Assembly (NCBI RefSeq): GCF_900104745.1
Contig: NZ_LT629732.1
Location: 4,637,981-4,701,980, forward strand
Direction of reading: 5' to 3'
DNA: 64,000 nucleotides
Source of the DNA: Actinopolymorpha singaporensis
GTDB taxonomy: Bacteria; Actinomycetota; Actinomycetes; Propionibacteriales; Actinopolymorphaceae
In this document: in pieces, positions 18,738-27,795 of the stretch
Layout: each line of letters begins with the position of its first letter
How positions within the stretch are numbered: the first letter of the stretch is position 1
Notes under the pieces: model-generated
Told to the model about the DNA's origin: nothing
Database searches by the model: none
What the model saw: the letters and a program-made list of their open reading frames with translations, nothing else
Program-made: the position numbers and the translations under genes

Positions 18738-19754
18738 ATGCCAGCGAAGTCCGACCCTCCCGCGAGCGACGCACTGCCGGATGACACCGTCGACGCCGTG
18801 GTGATCGGCGGTGGCACCGCCGGCCTGAACGGCGCGCTGATGCTCGCCCGCTCCCGCCGTTCGGTCGTCGTCATCGACAGCGGCACCCCCCGCAACGCGC
18901 CCGCCGAGGGCGTGCACGGTCTGCTCGGGCTGGAGGGAGTTGCGCCCGCCAGGCTGTACGAGCGCGGACGCGAGGAGGTTCGCCGCTACGGGGGCCTGGT
19001 CGCGTTCGACGAGGTGACCTCCGCACTGCCCGCCGAACCGTCCGCCGACGGCGACCTGCGCTTCACCATCGGCCTGGCCAGTAGCCGCACGCTGACCGCG
19101 CGCAGGGTGCTCGTGGCCACGGGCCTGCGCGACGTCCTGCCGGACATACCCGGCCTCGCGGAGCACTGGGGGCACGGCGTCGTGCACTGCCCGTACTGCC
19201 ACGGCTGGGAAGTGCGGGACGAGCCCATCGGCATCCTCGCCGTCGGCCCCGCCTCCCTCCATCACGCGCTGCTGTTCCGCCAGCTGACCGACGATCTCGT
19301 CTACTTCACCCGGGGCACCGACCTCGACGCCGAAACCCGCGCGCGTCTCGCTGCCCGGAACGTCCGCGTCGTCGACACCCCGGTCGCGGCGGTCGTCACT
19401 GCCGCTGACGGGAAGATCTCCGGCGTACGGCTGACCGATGGCAAGGTGGTGGCCCGCCGTGTACTCGCGGTCGCGACCACGATGCTCGCCCGCACCGAGG
19501 GCCTGGACGGGCTGGGGCTCCCGATGACGGACCTGCCCAACGGCATGGGACGAAGTTTCGCCTCCGGCCTGGCCGGTGCCACCGACGTGCCCGGGGTGTG
19601 GGTTGCCGGAAACGCGACCGACTTGACCGCCCAGGTAGGTGCCTCCGCCGCGGCGGGCGCTCTCGCCGGCGCCCGCATCAACGCCGACCTCGCCGTCGCC
19701 GACACCGACGCCGCACTCGCTGCGGCCGAGAAGGAGAGCGCCGTCCACGCCTGA
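18738..19754 (+). CDS. Thioredoxin-reductase-like FAD/NAD(P) oxidoreductase with CxxC
   Basis: This 338-residue flavoprotein has an FAD-binding motif (DAVVIGGGTAGLNGALMLAR near residue 22) and the redox pair VVHCPYCHGWEVRDEPIGIL near residues 150-170. The end shows GVWVAGNATDLTAQVGASAA, the FAD-binding G-x-x-A-x-G-D-like motif with N in place of G-D. The second nucleotide-binding segment (GILAVGPASLHHALLF) lacks a full GxGxxA. It could be a thiol oxidase of the holomycin/gliotoxin type or a disulfide reductase. It is divergent from the XRE-cupin regulator. Confidence 0.8.
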   Translation: MPAKSDPPASDALPDDTVDAVVIGGGTAGLNGALMLARSRRSVVVIDSGTPRNAPAEGVHGLLGLEGVAPARLYERGREEVRRYGGLVAFDEVTSALPAEPSADGDLRFTIGLASSRTLTARRVLVATGLRDVLPDIPGLAEHWGHGVVHCPYCHGWEVRDEPIGILAVGPASLHHALLFRQLTDDLVYFTRGTDLDAETRARLAARNVRVVDTPVAAVVTAADGKISGVRLTDGKVVARRVLAVATTMLARTEGLDGLGLPMTDLPNGMGRSFASGLAGATDVPGVWVAGNATDLTAQVGASAAAGALAGARINADLAVADTDAALAAAEKESAVHA

Positions 19755-19760
19755 GCTCGC

Positions 19761-20297
19761 TGGTCGCGGCGCGTCCGACCACCGCTGGAGCGTCCGCCGC
19801 GACCCGGCGCGAGCGTGGCGACCGGTCGGGCTCGCCATGCTCGTGATCGGATGGGGTGGCAACCAGTTCACGCCGCTACTGATCGCGTATCGGGAACACA
19901 CCGGATTCTCACAGCTCGACGTGGACGTCTTCCTCGGTGCGTACGTCGTCGGTCTGGTCCCTGGGCTGCTGGGGGCCTCCGCCCTCTCGGACCTGTGGGG
20001 CCGTCGGCCCGTGACCCTCGCCGGGTTGTGGGCCTCGCTCACCGGCAGCGTGTTGCCGGCGTTCGGCTGGAGGTTCAGCGCATCGCGCGACCTGACGAGC
20101 TCGGAGGGCTCACCGGCGTCTGTTACGCGCTCGCCTACGTCGGCTTCCTGCTGCCGGCTCTCCTTGCCTTGCTCGGGCGCTGGTTCTCGTTCGCCTCGAT
20201 GCTGACCGTCGTAGCCGCTGTGACGTTTTGTTGCACATTGACCTGCATGTCCGGATGGTCGCGGCACCTGTCCCCGTCGACCGCCGAGCCACACTGA
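19761..20297 (+). pseudogene. MFS transporter remnant, N-terminal and C-terminal pieces in two frames
   Basis: The first piece (to about 20080) reads VGLAMLVIGWGGNQFTPLLI and LGAYVVGLVPGLLGASALSD followed by LWGRRPVTLAG, that is, the first two helices and loop 2-3 of an MFS transporter. The second piece (about 20096-20250, another frame) reads DELGGLTGVCYALAYVGFLL, which is typical of late helices. About two thirds of the protein is missing. It begins right after the flavoprotein stop, so the intact ancestor may have shared its operon. Confidence 0.65.
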
Positions 20298-20490
20298 TCC
20301 GCTGGTTGGCCTACCAGGCAACGGCAATCGAATCATCCGCAAGCGTGCATTGACACCAAGCCGTCCTACTTCCGGGCGCCGGGTGGGCCGTGACCGTTCT
20401 CGGACAGTCCCCCATGGGCACCTGGGAAGCGTTGACCAGATGCCGTGAGTACCCCCACTGTTGGCCAGTCCAGACGAAGGGAACGCGAAG

Positions 20491-21174
20491 ATGCCGGCTC
20501 CAAAACCTCCCCGTACTGATGGAATGGCAGGAGAGTTCGTCACCGAGACGTTCGAGTACGACAGCGGGCGGCAGGTCACGGTCTATGTGCCGCCGGATCC
20601 ACCGGAGGCGATCGTCTTCGCCGGTGACGGGCAGCTGATCTCCCAGTGGGGCGTGGACCTCGAGGCGGCCGACGTACCCCCCACGATGGTCGTCGGGGCC
20701 CACCGGACCGACGACAAGGACGAGATGGTGCGCATCCGGGAGTACTCCCCCTCGTTCGACGAGGATCGGTTCGCAGCGCACGGGAGGTTCTTCGTGGAGG
20801 AGGTCGGTAGCTGGGTGCGGAGCCGGTTCGGCGTCAAGCTGCCGGCCGAACGCACCGCGGTGTGCGGCGTGTCCGCGAGTGGGGAGCTCTCGCTCGCCAT
20901 GGGGGTACGCCACCCGGACATCTACGGAGCGATCTTCTCCGCCTCCCCTGGCGGTGGCTACCGCCCGCCTGAGGTGATGCCGAACTCCCTCCCGCGCGCC
21001 TACCTCGTCGCCGGCACGGAGGAGCCCTTCTTCCTCGAGAACGCGGCCCGGTGGGCGGATGCGCTGCGCGATGCCGGTGCGGACATCGTGATGACCGAAC
21101 GGCCCGGCAACCACGGCGACCCCTTCTGGCGGGCCGAGTTTCCGTTGATGGTGGCCTGGGCGTTCGGACGGTAG
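20491..21174 (+). CDS. Alpha/beta-hydrolase-fold esterase (Fes/esterase D type)
   Basis: This 227-residue protein shows the esterase pattern: VTVYVPPDPPEAIVFAGDGQ at the start, the nucleophile elbow AVCGVSASGELSLAMGV near residue 128, and the catalytic His in ERPGNHGDPFWRAEF near residue 213. The acid is probably in VAGTEEPFF. No signal peptide is present, so it is cytoplasmic. Relatives hydrolyse esters of siderophores or small acyl esters; the substrate here is unknown. The ATG at 20491 is preceded by GAAGGGAA. Flanked by MFS and DUF1772 regions. Confidence 0.72.
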   Translation: MPAPKPPRTDGMAGEFVTETFEYDSGRQVTVYVPPDPPEAIVFAGDGQLISQWGVDLEAADVPPTMVVGAHRTDDKDEMVRIREYSPSFDEDRFAAHGRFFVEEVGSWVRSRFGVKLPAERTAVCGVSASGELSLAMGVRHPDIYGAIFSASPGGGYRPPEVMPNSLPRAYLVAGTEEPFFLENAARWADALRDAGADIVMTERPGNHGDPFWRAEFPLMVAWAFGR

Positions 21175-21271
21175 GTGCATGGTGACTCCCGACCTGCCCT
21201 TGGACGATCACGCATGCATGTGAGCGCGTCAAACATTCTCATCGTGCCGGTGGCCACGACATGGTGAAGGC

Positions 21272-21373
21272 ATGACGGTTCTCACCACCGGTGTCAACGG
21301 ATTCGGCCGCGAACCACGACCGATGGGCAGCTTCTTCGCCGGCTCGCTCTGCGTGGAGGCACCCCGTGCCTGA
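21272..21373 (+). CDS. Small ORF coupled to the DUF1772 gene
   Basis: This 33-residue frame starts ATG with a GGTGAAGG site close before it and begins MTVLTTGVNGFGREPRPMGS. The start resembles the TG-x-x-G-x-x-G nucleotide-binding opening of NmrA-like proteins, so it may be a cut-down fragment of one. Its stop overlaps the GTG start of the DUF1772 gene by 8 bases. A coupled leader peptide or a relic are both possible. Confidence 0.35.
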   Translation: MTVLTTGVNGFGREPRPMGSFFAGSLCVEAPRA

Positions 21374-21794
21374 GATCATCCTGGTCGTGAGTCGGGTCCT
21401 CGCCGGCCTTCTCGCAGGTGTCTACCTGGCGTTTCTCCTCGCCGTGATGCCCGCTCTTCACAGTCAGCCGGACGACGTCTTCATCAAGGTCATGAACCGG
21501 ATCAACGTCGTGATCGTCAATCCGATCTTCGTCGTGCTCTTCCTCGGCGCGCCGATCGTCACGGCAGTCCTGGTCCGCTGGCACCGAGACGCCGTCACGG
21601 TCTTGGCGATCGTCACGGCTGTGCCGGCCGTGGTGATCACCGTGGTCGCGAACATCCCGCTCAACCACGCACTCGCCAACGGCGGATCCAGGACGGCCTT
21701 CGAGAAACCGTGGATCGCCTGGCACGTCGTACGCACCCTCCTGACCTGCGCGTCGTTCGGCCTTCTCGCTCTTCCCCGAGCGACGGCCGGTTGA
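21366..21794 (+). CDS. DUF1772 (anthrone oxygenase-like) membrane protein
   Basis: This 142-residue protein has four predicted membrane helices. They include VSRVLAGLLAGVYLAFLLAV, VVIVNPIFVVLFLGAPIVTA, TVLAIVTAVPAVVITVVANI and a last helix at the C-terminus. NIPLNHALANG between helices 3 and 4 is the family signature (N-x-P-x-N). The GTG at 21366 has GGAGG about 6 bases upstream. DUF1772 proteins include anthrone oxygenases, but most bacterial members have no known job. NAD(P)-binding genes are frequent neighbours, and a possible relic of one precedes it. Confidence 0.75.
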   Translation: MPEIILVVSRVLAGLLAGVYLAFLLAVMPALHSQPDDVFIKVMNRINVVIVNPIFVVLFLGAPIVTAVLVRWHRDAVTVLAIVTAVPAVVITVVANIPLNHALANGGSRTAFEKPWIAWHVVRTLLTCASFGLLALPRATAG

Positions 21795-21887
21795 CTGGTG
21801 GACCCACTACAGATGATCACGTAGGCTCCCCAGCTCATGGAGCCGGTGACCAGCTCGTCCGTCTGACCCTTGCGTGGCTTGCGTTTG

Positions 21888-22438
21888 GTGTCTTCGAACC
21901 TGGTACTGCGGTACCCGACGGCAGACGACCTCGACGCACTTGCCGACCTCGTGGGCCGAGCCGAGTACGAGCCGTCCCTGCCCTGGATGTTCGGCCTGGA
22001 TGGCCGGCCGCGATGGTTCTGGGCGCGATGACTCTCCTGAGCAGCGTCCCCGGCGGGCTCCTCCAGTGTCTGTGGCGAGAACTCGGGCAGTGGAGCCCGG
22101 GAAGCTGGACGCTCACCCTTGTCACCGTGGTCGCGGGTCAAGCCGTCGGCCTGCAGCGTCTGTTCGCCGTCCAGTTCCTGGTGCGGCGCGAGGTCGCCAA
22201 TGGTTCCTGGCTGACGGCCGACTCACGCGGTAAGGGCATTGGGACCGAGATGCGTGCAGCCGTACTGCAGCTCAGCTTCGCAGGCCTCGGTGCGACCTAC
22301 GCAAGGTCGGATGCCCAGGAGGGCAACGCAGCCTCGATCGCGGTCTCACGCAAGCTCGGCTACGCCGGCCAACTGAACCCTGAGGTCAGCCCACCCAGGC
22401 TGCCCACTGCTCACCGGCGTCGCGCTCCAGCGCCTTGA
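21888..22438 (+). pseudogene. GNAT acetyltransferase, frameshifted and 3' truncated
   Basis: The first part (21888-22031) reads LVLRYPTADDLDALADLVGR and then RPRWFWAR before a TGA at 22029. From about 22057 the family continues in another frame: GLLQCLWRELGQWSPGSWTL, the CoA-binding block TADSRGKGIGTEMRAAVLQL, and GNAASIAVSRKLGYAG. The usual last 30 or so residues are lost because the frame runs into the convergent DinB gene. A single frameshift near 22020-22057 plus truncation at about 22390 explains this. A sequencing error could explain the shift but not the truncation. Confidence 0.75.
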
Positions 22439-22859
22439 GGTAGACGCTCAGCTTGCCGTAGGAGATGTACACCGCCTCGCGGTAGACCTGATGCTGGACG
22501 AACGGCGACGCGACGAAACCGCCGCCGCGGTCGATCCGATCGGTGTGCAGCTCCTCATCAGTGAAGCTGTCAAGTGCGGCTTTCATGGCGTCGTCCTGAG
22601 CCTGGAACCACTCCCGCAGGCCGGTGACCGTGACCGGCGCCGGGGGCGGAAGCCGGCGGTGCGCCCAGTCCAAGGTGAACCTCTCGAACGAGTGCGTGTA
22701 GACGCCCTGAAGGTCACCCAGCTCGACCAGCAACTCGCCCAACGTCGGGTTGTGGCCCGGCAACTTGTAGGCGAGGTCCGCATCGGACACCAGGGTGAGC
22801 AGGTGGTCCCGCATGCTGTGGTGCCCGCGGATCTCCTCATCGAACAGGTCGTTCATCAA
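22386..22859 (-). CDS. DinB-family protein
   Basis: This 157-residue four-helix protein resembles the DinB/ClbS-like superfamily. It begins NDLFDEEIRGHHSMRDHLLT and continues GHNPTLGELLVELGDLQGVY, then ASPFVQHQVYREAVYISYGK. Histidines at the usual metal positions are only partly present, so metal binding is uncertain. The ATG start may be 22859 or 22856. The 3' end overlaps the decayed GNAT gene. Confidence 0.72.
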   Translation of the reverse strand: MMNDLFDEEIRGHHSMRDHLLTLVSDADLAYKLPGHNPTLGELLVELGDLQGVYTHSFERFTLDWAHRRLPPPAPVTVTGLREWFQAQDDAMKAALDSFTDEELHTDRIDRGGGFVASPFVQHQVYREAVYISYGKLSVYLKALERDAGEQWAAWVG

Positions 22860-23185
22860 GTGCCCTCTCCCAAGCCTGTGTGATTCATGGCGGTGAGAAT
22901 GGCAGACCCCGCCGACAAGCGCCCACGGCCGTCGCCCGGCTCGGTGAAGCCCGCGTGAAAACGGCCGCGGCCTTTGCTGTCAGCGCACCCGATCCGCTGT
23001 CAGCGAAGGCGATGGACATCGGCAGGTGCCCACTCCAAGACGGCTCCACCAAACCATCAGGCAGATGCGCCCGCCCGCGCAGAACGACGGGCAGCCGCAT
23101 GGCTGACCCTCGACGACTGGCACGACCGACTTTGAAACACAGCCCGGCCGGGTAGATCGCAACTGGCATGGACTGGAGGAGTCGG
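22860..23185. other. 326-base gap without a recognised gene
   Basis: Two copies of GCTGTCAGCG lie close together (about 22976-23010). One plus-strand frame ends with ERRAAAWLTLDDWHDRL before a stop at 23133, which looks like the tail of a lost coding gene, but no family can be named. No terminator with a T-tract and no RNA gene was seen. Confidence 0.5.
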
Positions 23186-24157
23186 ATGAGCACGCCCACG
23201 AAGCAGCCTCAGGTGGGGATCACCCCGAACATGTTCGGGATCCCCTACGGAATGGCAGGCCTCGCCGTCTGCTGGCGATACGCCGCCTCATCGGGGATGG
23301 CACCCGCGTCGGTGGCCGACATCCTGTTTCTCCTCGCCGCCGCCATCTGGCTGGTGCTTGTCGTCTCCTTCCTGATCCAGCTGCCACGCCGGTCCGGCGG
23401 CTGGCGCGCCGTCACCCTGGAAGATCCGGTGATGGCGCCGTTCGTGTCGCTCATACCGATCGTCGGCATGCTCCTCGCGATCGGCCTGCTGCCGCACGCT
23501 CCGGTGGCCGGGAAGTGGCTACTGGGGGTCTTCGCGGTCGCGACCACCGTCCTGGCCGGGTGGATGGTCGGCCACTGGATCGCCGAAGACCTCGACCTGG
23601 ACCGGCTGCACCCCGGATATGTGCTGCCCGCCGTCGCCGGCGGTCTCATCGCGTCCATCGGTGCCGCCCTCGCCGGCTGGACCGCCCTCGCCCACGCGTT
23701 CATGGGCCTCGGAGTCCTGTCGTGGCTGCTGATCGGGTCGGTCATCATGGCCCGGCTGATGTTCCGGCCCCGGTTGCCCGCGCCCCTGACACCTACCCTC
23801 GCCATCGACGTCGCACCGCCGGCTCTGGCCGGACTCGCCTTCCTCGCCATCACCCACGGCAGAGTCGACGTACTCGTCCTGGCCTTCGGCGGCTTCACCG
23901 CGCTCGCCGCCATCGTCCAGCTTCGGCTGATCCCGGTGTACCGCCGGCTCGCCTTCGGACCCGCGTTCTGGTCGTTCGCGTTTCCCTACGCCGCAGCCGC
24001 CACATTCGCGCTGCACTTGATCAACTACGGAAGGCCCGCCGGGCGGGTTGTGTGGAGCTGGGTCGTACTCCTCGCGATCACGGTCCTCATCGCCGCCCTC
24101 GTCACGAAGACCGTGGTCGCCCTCGCACGTCGAACCTTCCTGCCCCGGCTCGCCTAG
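23186..24157 (+). CDS. TDT-family transporter (tellurite-resistance/dicarboxylate type)
   Basis: This 323-residue membrane protein has about ten helices and the family start QVGITPNMFGIPYGMAGLAV. Later segments include GYVLPAVAGGLIASIGAALA and FAFPYAAAATFALHLINYGR. TehA, Mae1 and SLAC1-type channels share this fold and move anions or C4-dicarboxylates. The substrate cannot be told. The ATG at 23186 has a GGAGGAG site about 5 bases upstream. Confidence 0.82.
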   Translation: MSTPTKQPQVGITPNMFGIPYGMAGLAVCWRYAASSGMAPASVADILFLLAAAIWLVLVVSFLIQLPRRSGGWRAVTLEDPVMAPFVSLIPIVGMLLAIGLLPHAPVAGKWLLGVFAVATTVLAGWMVGHWIAEDLDLDRLHPGYVLPAVAGGLIASIGAALAGWTALAHAFMGLGVLSWLLIGSVIMARLMFRPRLPAPLTPTLAIDVAPPALAGLAFLAITHGRVDVLVLAFGGFTALAAIVQLRLIPVYRRLAFGPAFWSFAFPYAAAATFALHLINYGRPAGRVVWSWVVLLAITVLIAALVTKTVVALARRTFLPRLA

Positions 24158-24202
24158 CGACAGGGGTCAAGGCGGCGTACGAGGATGCGCGCCGGCAGCG
24201 GT

Positions 24203-24766
24203 TCACCGTCGAGGAGAGGGAAGTGGCGAGGGCAGGCGAGCCCGTGGCCGGCCGTGCACAATGCGAGGGCCGAGTTCCTGTGGTGTCAACCGGCAGTTGC
24301 GCTGCCGCGATCCTTGCGCAGGGAGAGGAACGTCTCCGGCGCCCGTGCCGTCGGTCAGGGCGCTGAAGTCCGCGGGGGATGCGCTCGGCGTACGTTCGAC
24401 GGCACCGCCAAGGAACGGCGACTCCGCCAGCGCGACATCGCCATCGGTCACGATGTCGCGGAAGGCGACGACCCGCACGCGCAGCTCGTCGATGTTCTTG
24501 CCCTTCGCGGTGAGGTTCTCCTGAACATCGCGGTAGAACCGCTGCGCGTCGGCCTTCACCTGGTCCAGGATCGGCGTCATGCTGCCGGTCACGTCGATGC
24601 AGAAGACGATGTCGACGGCGTACTCCAGTCCCCGCGGCGCGGGAGGTTGTGTCGCGAGACTCGTCTGCTCGGACGCACCGGCGTCGGCGGCGGGTGTTGA
24701 AGCGGCCGTGGTCACGCCGGAATCGCCGCCAGGGGTCCCGGCCGGATTGGACGCAGTATCAGTCAT
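24203..24766 (-). pseudogene. Truncated VWA-domain protein
   Basis: This 187-residue frame begins with a low-complexity Ala/Thr region, then LEYAVDIVFCIDVTGSMTPI, which holds a full MIDAS D-x-T-x-S motif, and ELRVRVVAFRDIVTDG. After about residue 130 the family match ends and the frame runs into Arg/Pro-rich sequence. Intact relatives are about twice as long. The gene is therefore truncated or frameshifted, although the first two thirds of the domain could still fold. Confidence 0.6.
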
Positions 24767-24855
24767 CTGGCCATCTCCGCTGAGTTTCGGGGCGTACTCC
24801 GGTCTGCCCTTCAGCGCCCGAACCGGTCGGGTCCGGCATCGAGTAGGAGACAGGA

Positions 24856-25203
24856 ATGGCAGTAGGAGTGTTCGCAGGCATCCCGGTGCGCGACTATGGC
24901 AGCGCGCTGGAGTGGTACAAGCGGCTGTTCGGCGCCGAACCGGCCTTCTATCCGAACGACATCGAGGCGGTCTGGCAGTTGGCCGAGAACCGGTACGTGT
25001 ACATCATTCGGGATCCCGGCAGAGCCGGCGGGGCCGTCAGCATGATCTGGGTCGACGACCCGACAGCGGAGGTTGCGAGGATCTCCGGACAGGGCCTGGA
25101 GCCGGTCGACATCGAGAAGCACGGCTCGGTCTGGAAGTACATCTTCCACGACGGCGACGGCAACGAGACCGGAATCGGCGGTGAGGTCTCGACGCCCGGC
25201 TGA
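24856..25203 (+). CDS. VOC-superfamily protein
   Basis: This 115-residue protein begins with VFAGIPVRDYGSALEWYKRL and ends with KYIFHDGDGNETGIGG, the two halves of a vicinal oxygen chelate domain. A middle segment is VYIIRDPGRAGGAVSMIWVD. The ATG has GTAGGAG about 8 bases upstream. Function unknown; the family includes glyoxalases, dioxygenases and drug-binding proteins. It is the last accessory gene before tRNA-Pro. Confidence 0.8.
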   Translation: MAVGVFAGIPVRDYGSALEWYKRLFGAEPAFYPNDIEAVWQLAENRYVYIIRDPGRAGGAVSMIWVDDPTAEVARISGQGLEPVDIEKHGSVWKYIFHDGDGNETGIGGEVSTPG

Positions 25204-25248
25204 CAACCGACCCGCTTACTCACCGGCAGGGACGCCGGTGACCTGTGT

Positions 25249-25321
<73 letters not shown>

Positions 25322-25404
25322 TGGCCGGCGAGTCCGCCGAACCGTCGGAAACCTTACCGCATCGACCGCCGGCCTCGTGCCACCGGCTCCACTCCCCGAG
25401 CCGC

Positions 25405-25440
25405 GCGCCGGGAGCGGGCCGAAGCCCGGCTCCCCGGCGC
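25405..25440 (-). terminator. Strong GC hairpin downstream of der
   Basis: GCGCCGGGAGCGGGC and GCCCGGCTCCCCGGCGC form a long stem with two single-base bulges and a CGAA tetraloop. It starts 17 bases beyond the der stop. There is no T-tract, as is common for actinobacterial terminators. It would separate the der operon from tRNA-Pro, which is read in the same direction. Confidence 0.6.
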
Positions 25441-25456
25441 TCGCCTCGCCGGAAAG

Positions 25457-26875
25457 TCAGCTCTTCTTCCGCTTCTCCCGTACCTTCACCGAGATCATGA
25501 TCGGCGAGCCGGCGAAGCCGAACTCCTCCCGCAGCCGCCGCTCGACGAACCTGCGGTACGACGCCTCGATGAAGCCCGTGGTGAACAGCAGGAACTTCGG
25601 CGGCGACGTCTGCGGCTGGGTGCCGAACAGGATGCGGGGCTGCTTGCCGCCCCGGACCGGGTGCGGATGCGAGGCGACCAGCCGGCCGAGGAACGCGTTC
25701 AGCTGCCCGGTCGGGATCCGGGTCTGCCAGCCGGCCAGCGACGTCTCCATCGCCCGGACCAGCCGGTCGACGTGCCAGCCGGTGCGGGCGCTCACGTTCA
25801 CCCGCGGCGCCCACTGGACGCGGACCTGCCGGTCGAGTTCCTTCTCCAGCCGCAGCCGGCGATCCTCGTCCACGAGGTCCCACTTGTTGAACGCCAGCAC
25901 CAGGCCGCGCCCCGCCTCCACGACGGTGGTGATGATCCGCAGATCCTGCTCCGACAGCGGCTGGGAGGCGTCCAGGAGTACGACAGCCACCTCGGCGCGG
26001 TCGATCGCGGCGGAGGTACGCAGACTCGCGTAGTACTCGTGCCCCGACGCTTCGCGGACCCGGCGCCGGATCCCGGCGGTGTCGATGAACCGCCAGGTCT
26101 TGCCGCCGAGTTCGACCAGCTCGTCCACCGGGTCGACGGTGGTGCCGGCCACGGAGTCGACGACCACGCGCTCCTGACCGGCGAGCCGGTTCAGCAGGCT
26201 GGACTTTCCGACGTTCGGCTTGCCCACAAGGGCGATCCGGCGCGGGCCGCCGGTGCCGGGCTCGCGTTCGGCCGGCGCCTCCGGAAGCACCTCGAACACC
26301 GCGTCGAGCAGGTCGCCGGTCCCCCGCCCGTGCATCGCCGACACCGCCAGCGGCTCGCCCAGCCCGAGCGACCACAAGGCGGTGGCGTCGGCCTCGCCGC
26401 GATGGTCGTCGGCCTTGTTGGCGGCGACCACGACCGGTTTGCCCGACCGCCGCAGGATCTTCACCACGGCCTCGTCCACGTCGGTCGCCCCGACGGTGGC
26501 GTCGAGCACGAACAGCACCACGTCGGCGGCGTCCACGGCCAGTTCGGCCTGTGCGGACACCCGCGCCATGAAGCCCTTCGCCTCGGGGTCCCAGCCGCCG
26601 GTGTCGACCAGCGTGAACCGGCGCCCGCGCCAGTCCGCGTCGTAGGCGACGCGGTCGCGGGTCACGCCGGGCAGGTCCTCCACGACCGCCTCGCGCCGGC
26701 CGAGGATGCGGTTGACCAGGGTGGACTTGCCGACGTTCGGCCGCCCGACGACAGCCACCACGGGTACGTTCTCGGCTGCTTCGTCCTCAGCCTCGAAGGC
26801 CGTTCCGTCGAACTCCTCGAACCCGTCGAGATCATCGACGTAGTCCTCGACGCGGCCATACTCCTCGTTGCTCAC
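25457..26875 (-). CDS. der: Ribosome biogenesis GTPase Der (EngA)
   Basis: Der assists late assembly of the 50S subunit. The 472-residue protein has two GTPase domains in tandem. The first has [20 protein letters not shown], the switch DLPGVTRDR, the G3 box DTGGW and the G4 box NKAD. The second has [25 protein letters not shown] and NKWD. A C-terminal KH-like domain ends in basic residues (REKRKKS). An acidic N-terminal extension of about 35 residues is typical of actinobacteria. It is last in the line aroH-tyrA-cmk-plsC-der. Confidence 0.97.
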   Translation of the reverse strand: MSNEEYGRVEDYVDDLDGFEEFDGTAFEAEDEAAENVPVVAVVGRPNVGKSTLVNRILGRREAVVEDLPGVTRDRVAYDADWRGRRFTLVDTGGWDPEAKGFMARVSAQAELAVDAADVVLFVLDATVGATDVDEAVVKILRRSGKPVVVAANKADDHRGEADATALWSLGLGEPLAVSAMHGRGTGDLLDAVFEVLPEAPAEREPGTGGPRRIALVGKPNVGKSSLLNRLAGQERVVVDSVAGTTVDPVDELVELGGKTWRFIDTAGIRRRVREASGHEYYASLRTSAAIDRAEVAVVLLDASQPLSEQDLRIITTVVEAGRGLVLAFNKWDLVDEDRRLRLEKELDRQVRVQWAPRVNVSARTGWHVDRLVRAMETSLAGWQTRIPTGQLNAFLGRLVASHPHPVRGGKQPRILFGTQPQTSPPKFLLFTTGFIEASYRRFVERRLREEFGFAGSPIMISVKVREKRKKS

Positions 26876-27027
26876 AAAAAGTCCTCTATGTCGGGCCGGT
26901 GTCCCAGGCCTCGGTCGCGGGCGCGTGGGGTGGTACGCCCGCGGTGCTCACCGTTCGAACTGCCGCACGGTCGGTCCGCATCCGGCCCACCCGCACGTGG
27001 GCGGCCAGCGCGCACCGGTCTCCAAGG

Positions 27028-27762
27028 CTACGGCGTGACCACCGGGCCGGGTTCGGGCTCCGGGTGGGCGGCCGGCCCCGGGAGTTCCCGGCCGGTCAGC
27101 TCGCAGGCATAACGCAGATGACCCACCAGCCATTTCTGCAACCACTGGGCCTGTTCGCGGACCACGTCCTGACGCCGGGGCCAGTCCGTACGCGGCAAAG
27201 TCACCGGCGGGCCGAACACCAGGTCGACCGGCGACCGCGCGGGCGGCACCGAACCGATCGGCGCGCCCGGCAACCGGGTGCCCAGGCACACGACCGGCAC
27301 CACCGGCGCACCCGTGCACAACGCGAGGTAGGCCACTCCGGACTTGATCACCGTGAAGTCGCCGGCGCCGCGGGCGCCCTCGGGGTAGATCGCCAGTGCG
27401 TCCCCGCGGTGCAGCACCGCCAAGGCCGCTTTGACAGCAGCCGGGTCGGTGGCCCGCCGGTCGACGGGGATCTGTCCCATCCCGCGAAGTGTCCGGCCGA
27501 CCGCGCCACGGAACATCTCCTTCTTGACGATGGCGTGCACGGGGCGGCGGGCGACCGCGCACAGCAGCGGGCCGTCGAGGATGCCGACATGGTTGGACGC
27601 GAGGATCACCGGGCCGGTGGAGGGCACGTGGTGGTCGTCGTGCACCCGTACCTTCCAGGTCGCCCGCACCAGCCTCGCCACGAGAGGACGCGACGCCACC
27701 AGACCGCGCCGGGGCGGCCCGGGCACGTCGTGCCAGTACGGAGTCACAGCCGGCTCGCTCAT
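27028..27762 (-). CDS. 1-acyl-sn-glycerol-3-phosphate acyltransferase (PlsC type)
   Basis: This 244-residue protein carries the acyltransferase blocks N-H-x4-D (ILASNHVGILDGPLLCAVAR), a substrate block (GMGQIPVDRRATDPAAV) and the third block YPEGARGAGDFTVIKSGVAY. It adds an acyl chain to lysophosphatidate or a related acceptor at the membrane. Its position between cmk and der is conserved in actinobacteria. It starts 33 bases after cmk. Confidence 0.88.
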   Translation of the reverse strand: MSEPAVTPYWHDVPGPPRRGLVASRPLVARLVRATWKVRVHDDHHVPSTGPVILASNHVGILDGPLLCAVARRPVHAIVKKEMFRGAVGRTLRGMGQIPVDRRATDPAAVKAALAVLHRGDALAIYPEGARGAGDFTVIKSGVAYLALCTGAPVVPVVCLGTRLPGAPIGSVPPARSPVDLVFGPPVTLPRTDWPRRQDVVREQAQWLQKWLVGHLRYACELTGRELPGPAAHPEPEPGPVVTP

Positions 27763-27795
27763 CGTCGGCAGCCCATCAGTCGCTCGGTCGCCCGG

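Noticed and set aside
23060-23135. Plus-strand coding fragment ending in WLTLDDWHDRL
   Set aside because: It looks like a gene tail, but it is too short to name and has no start or supporting context.
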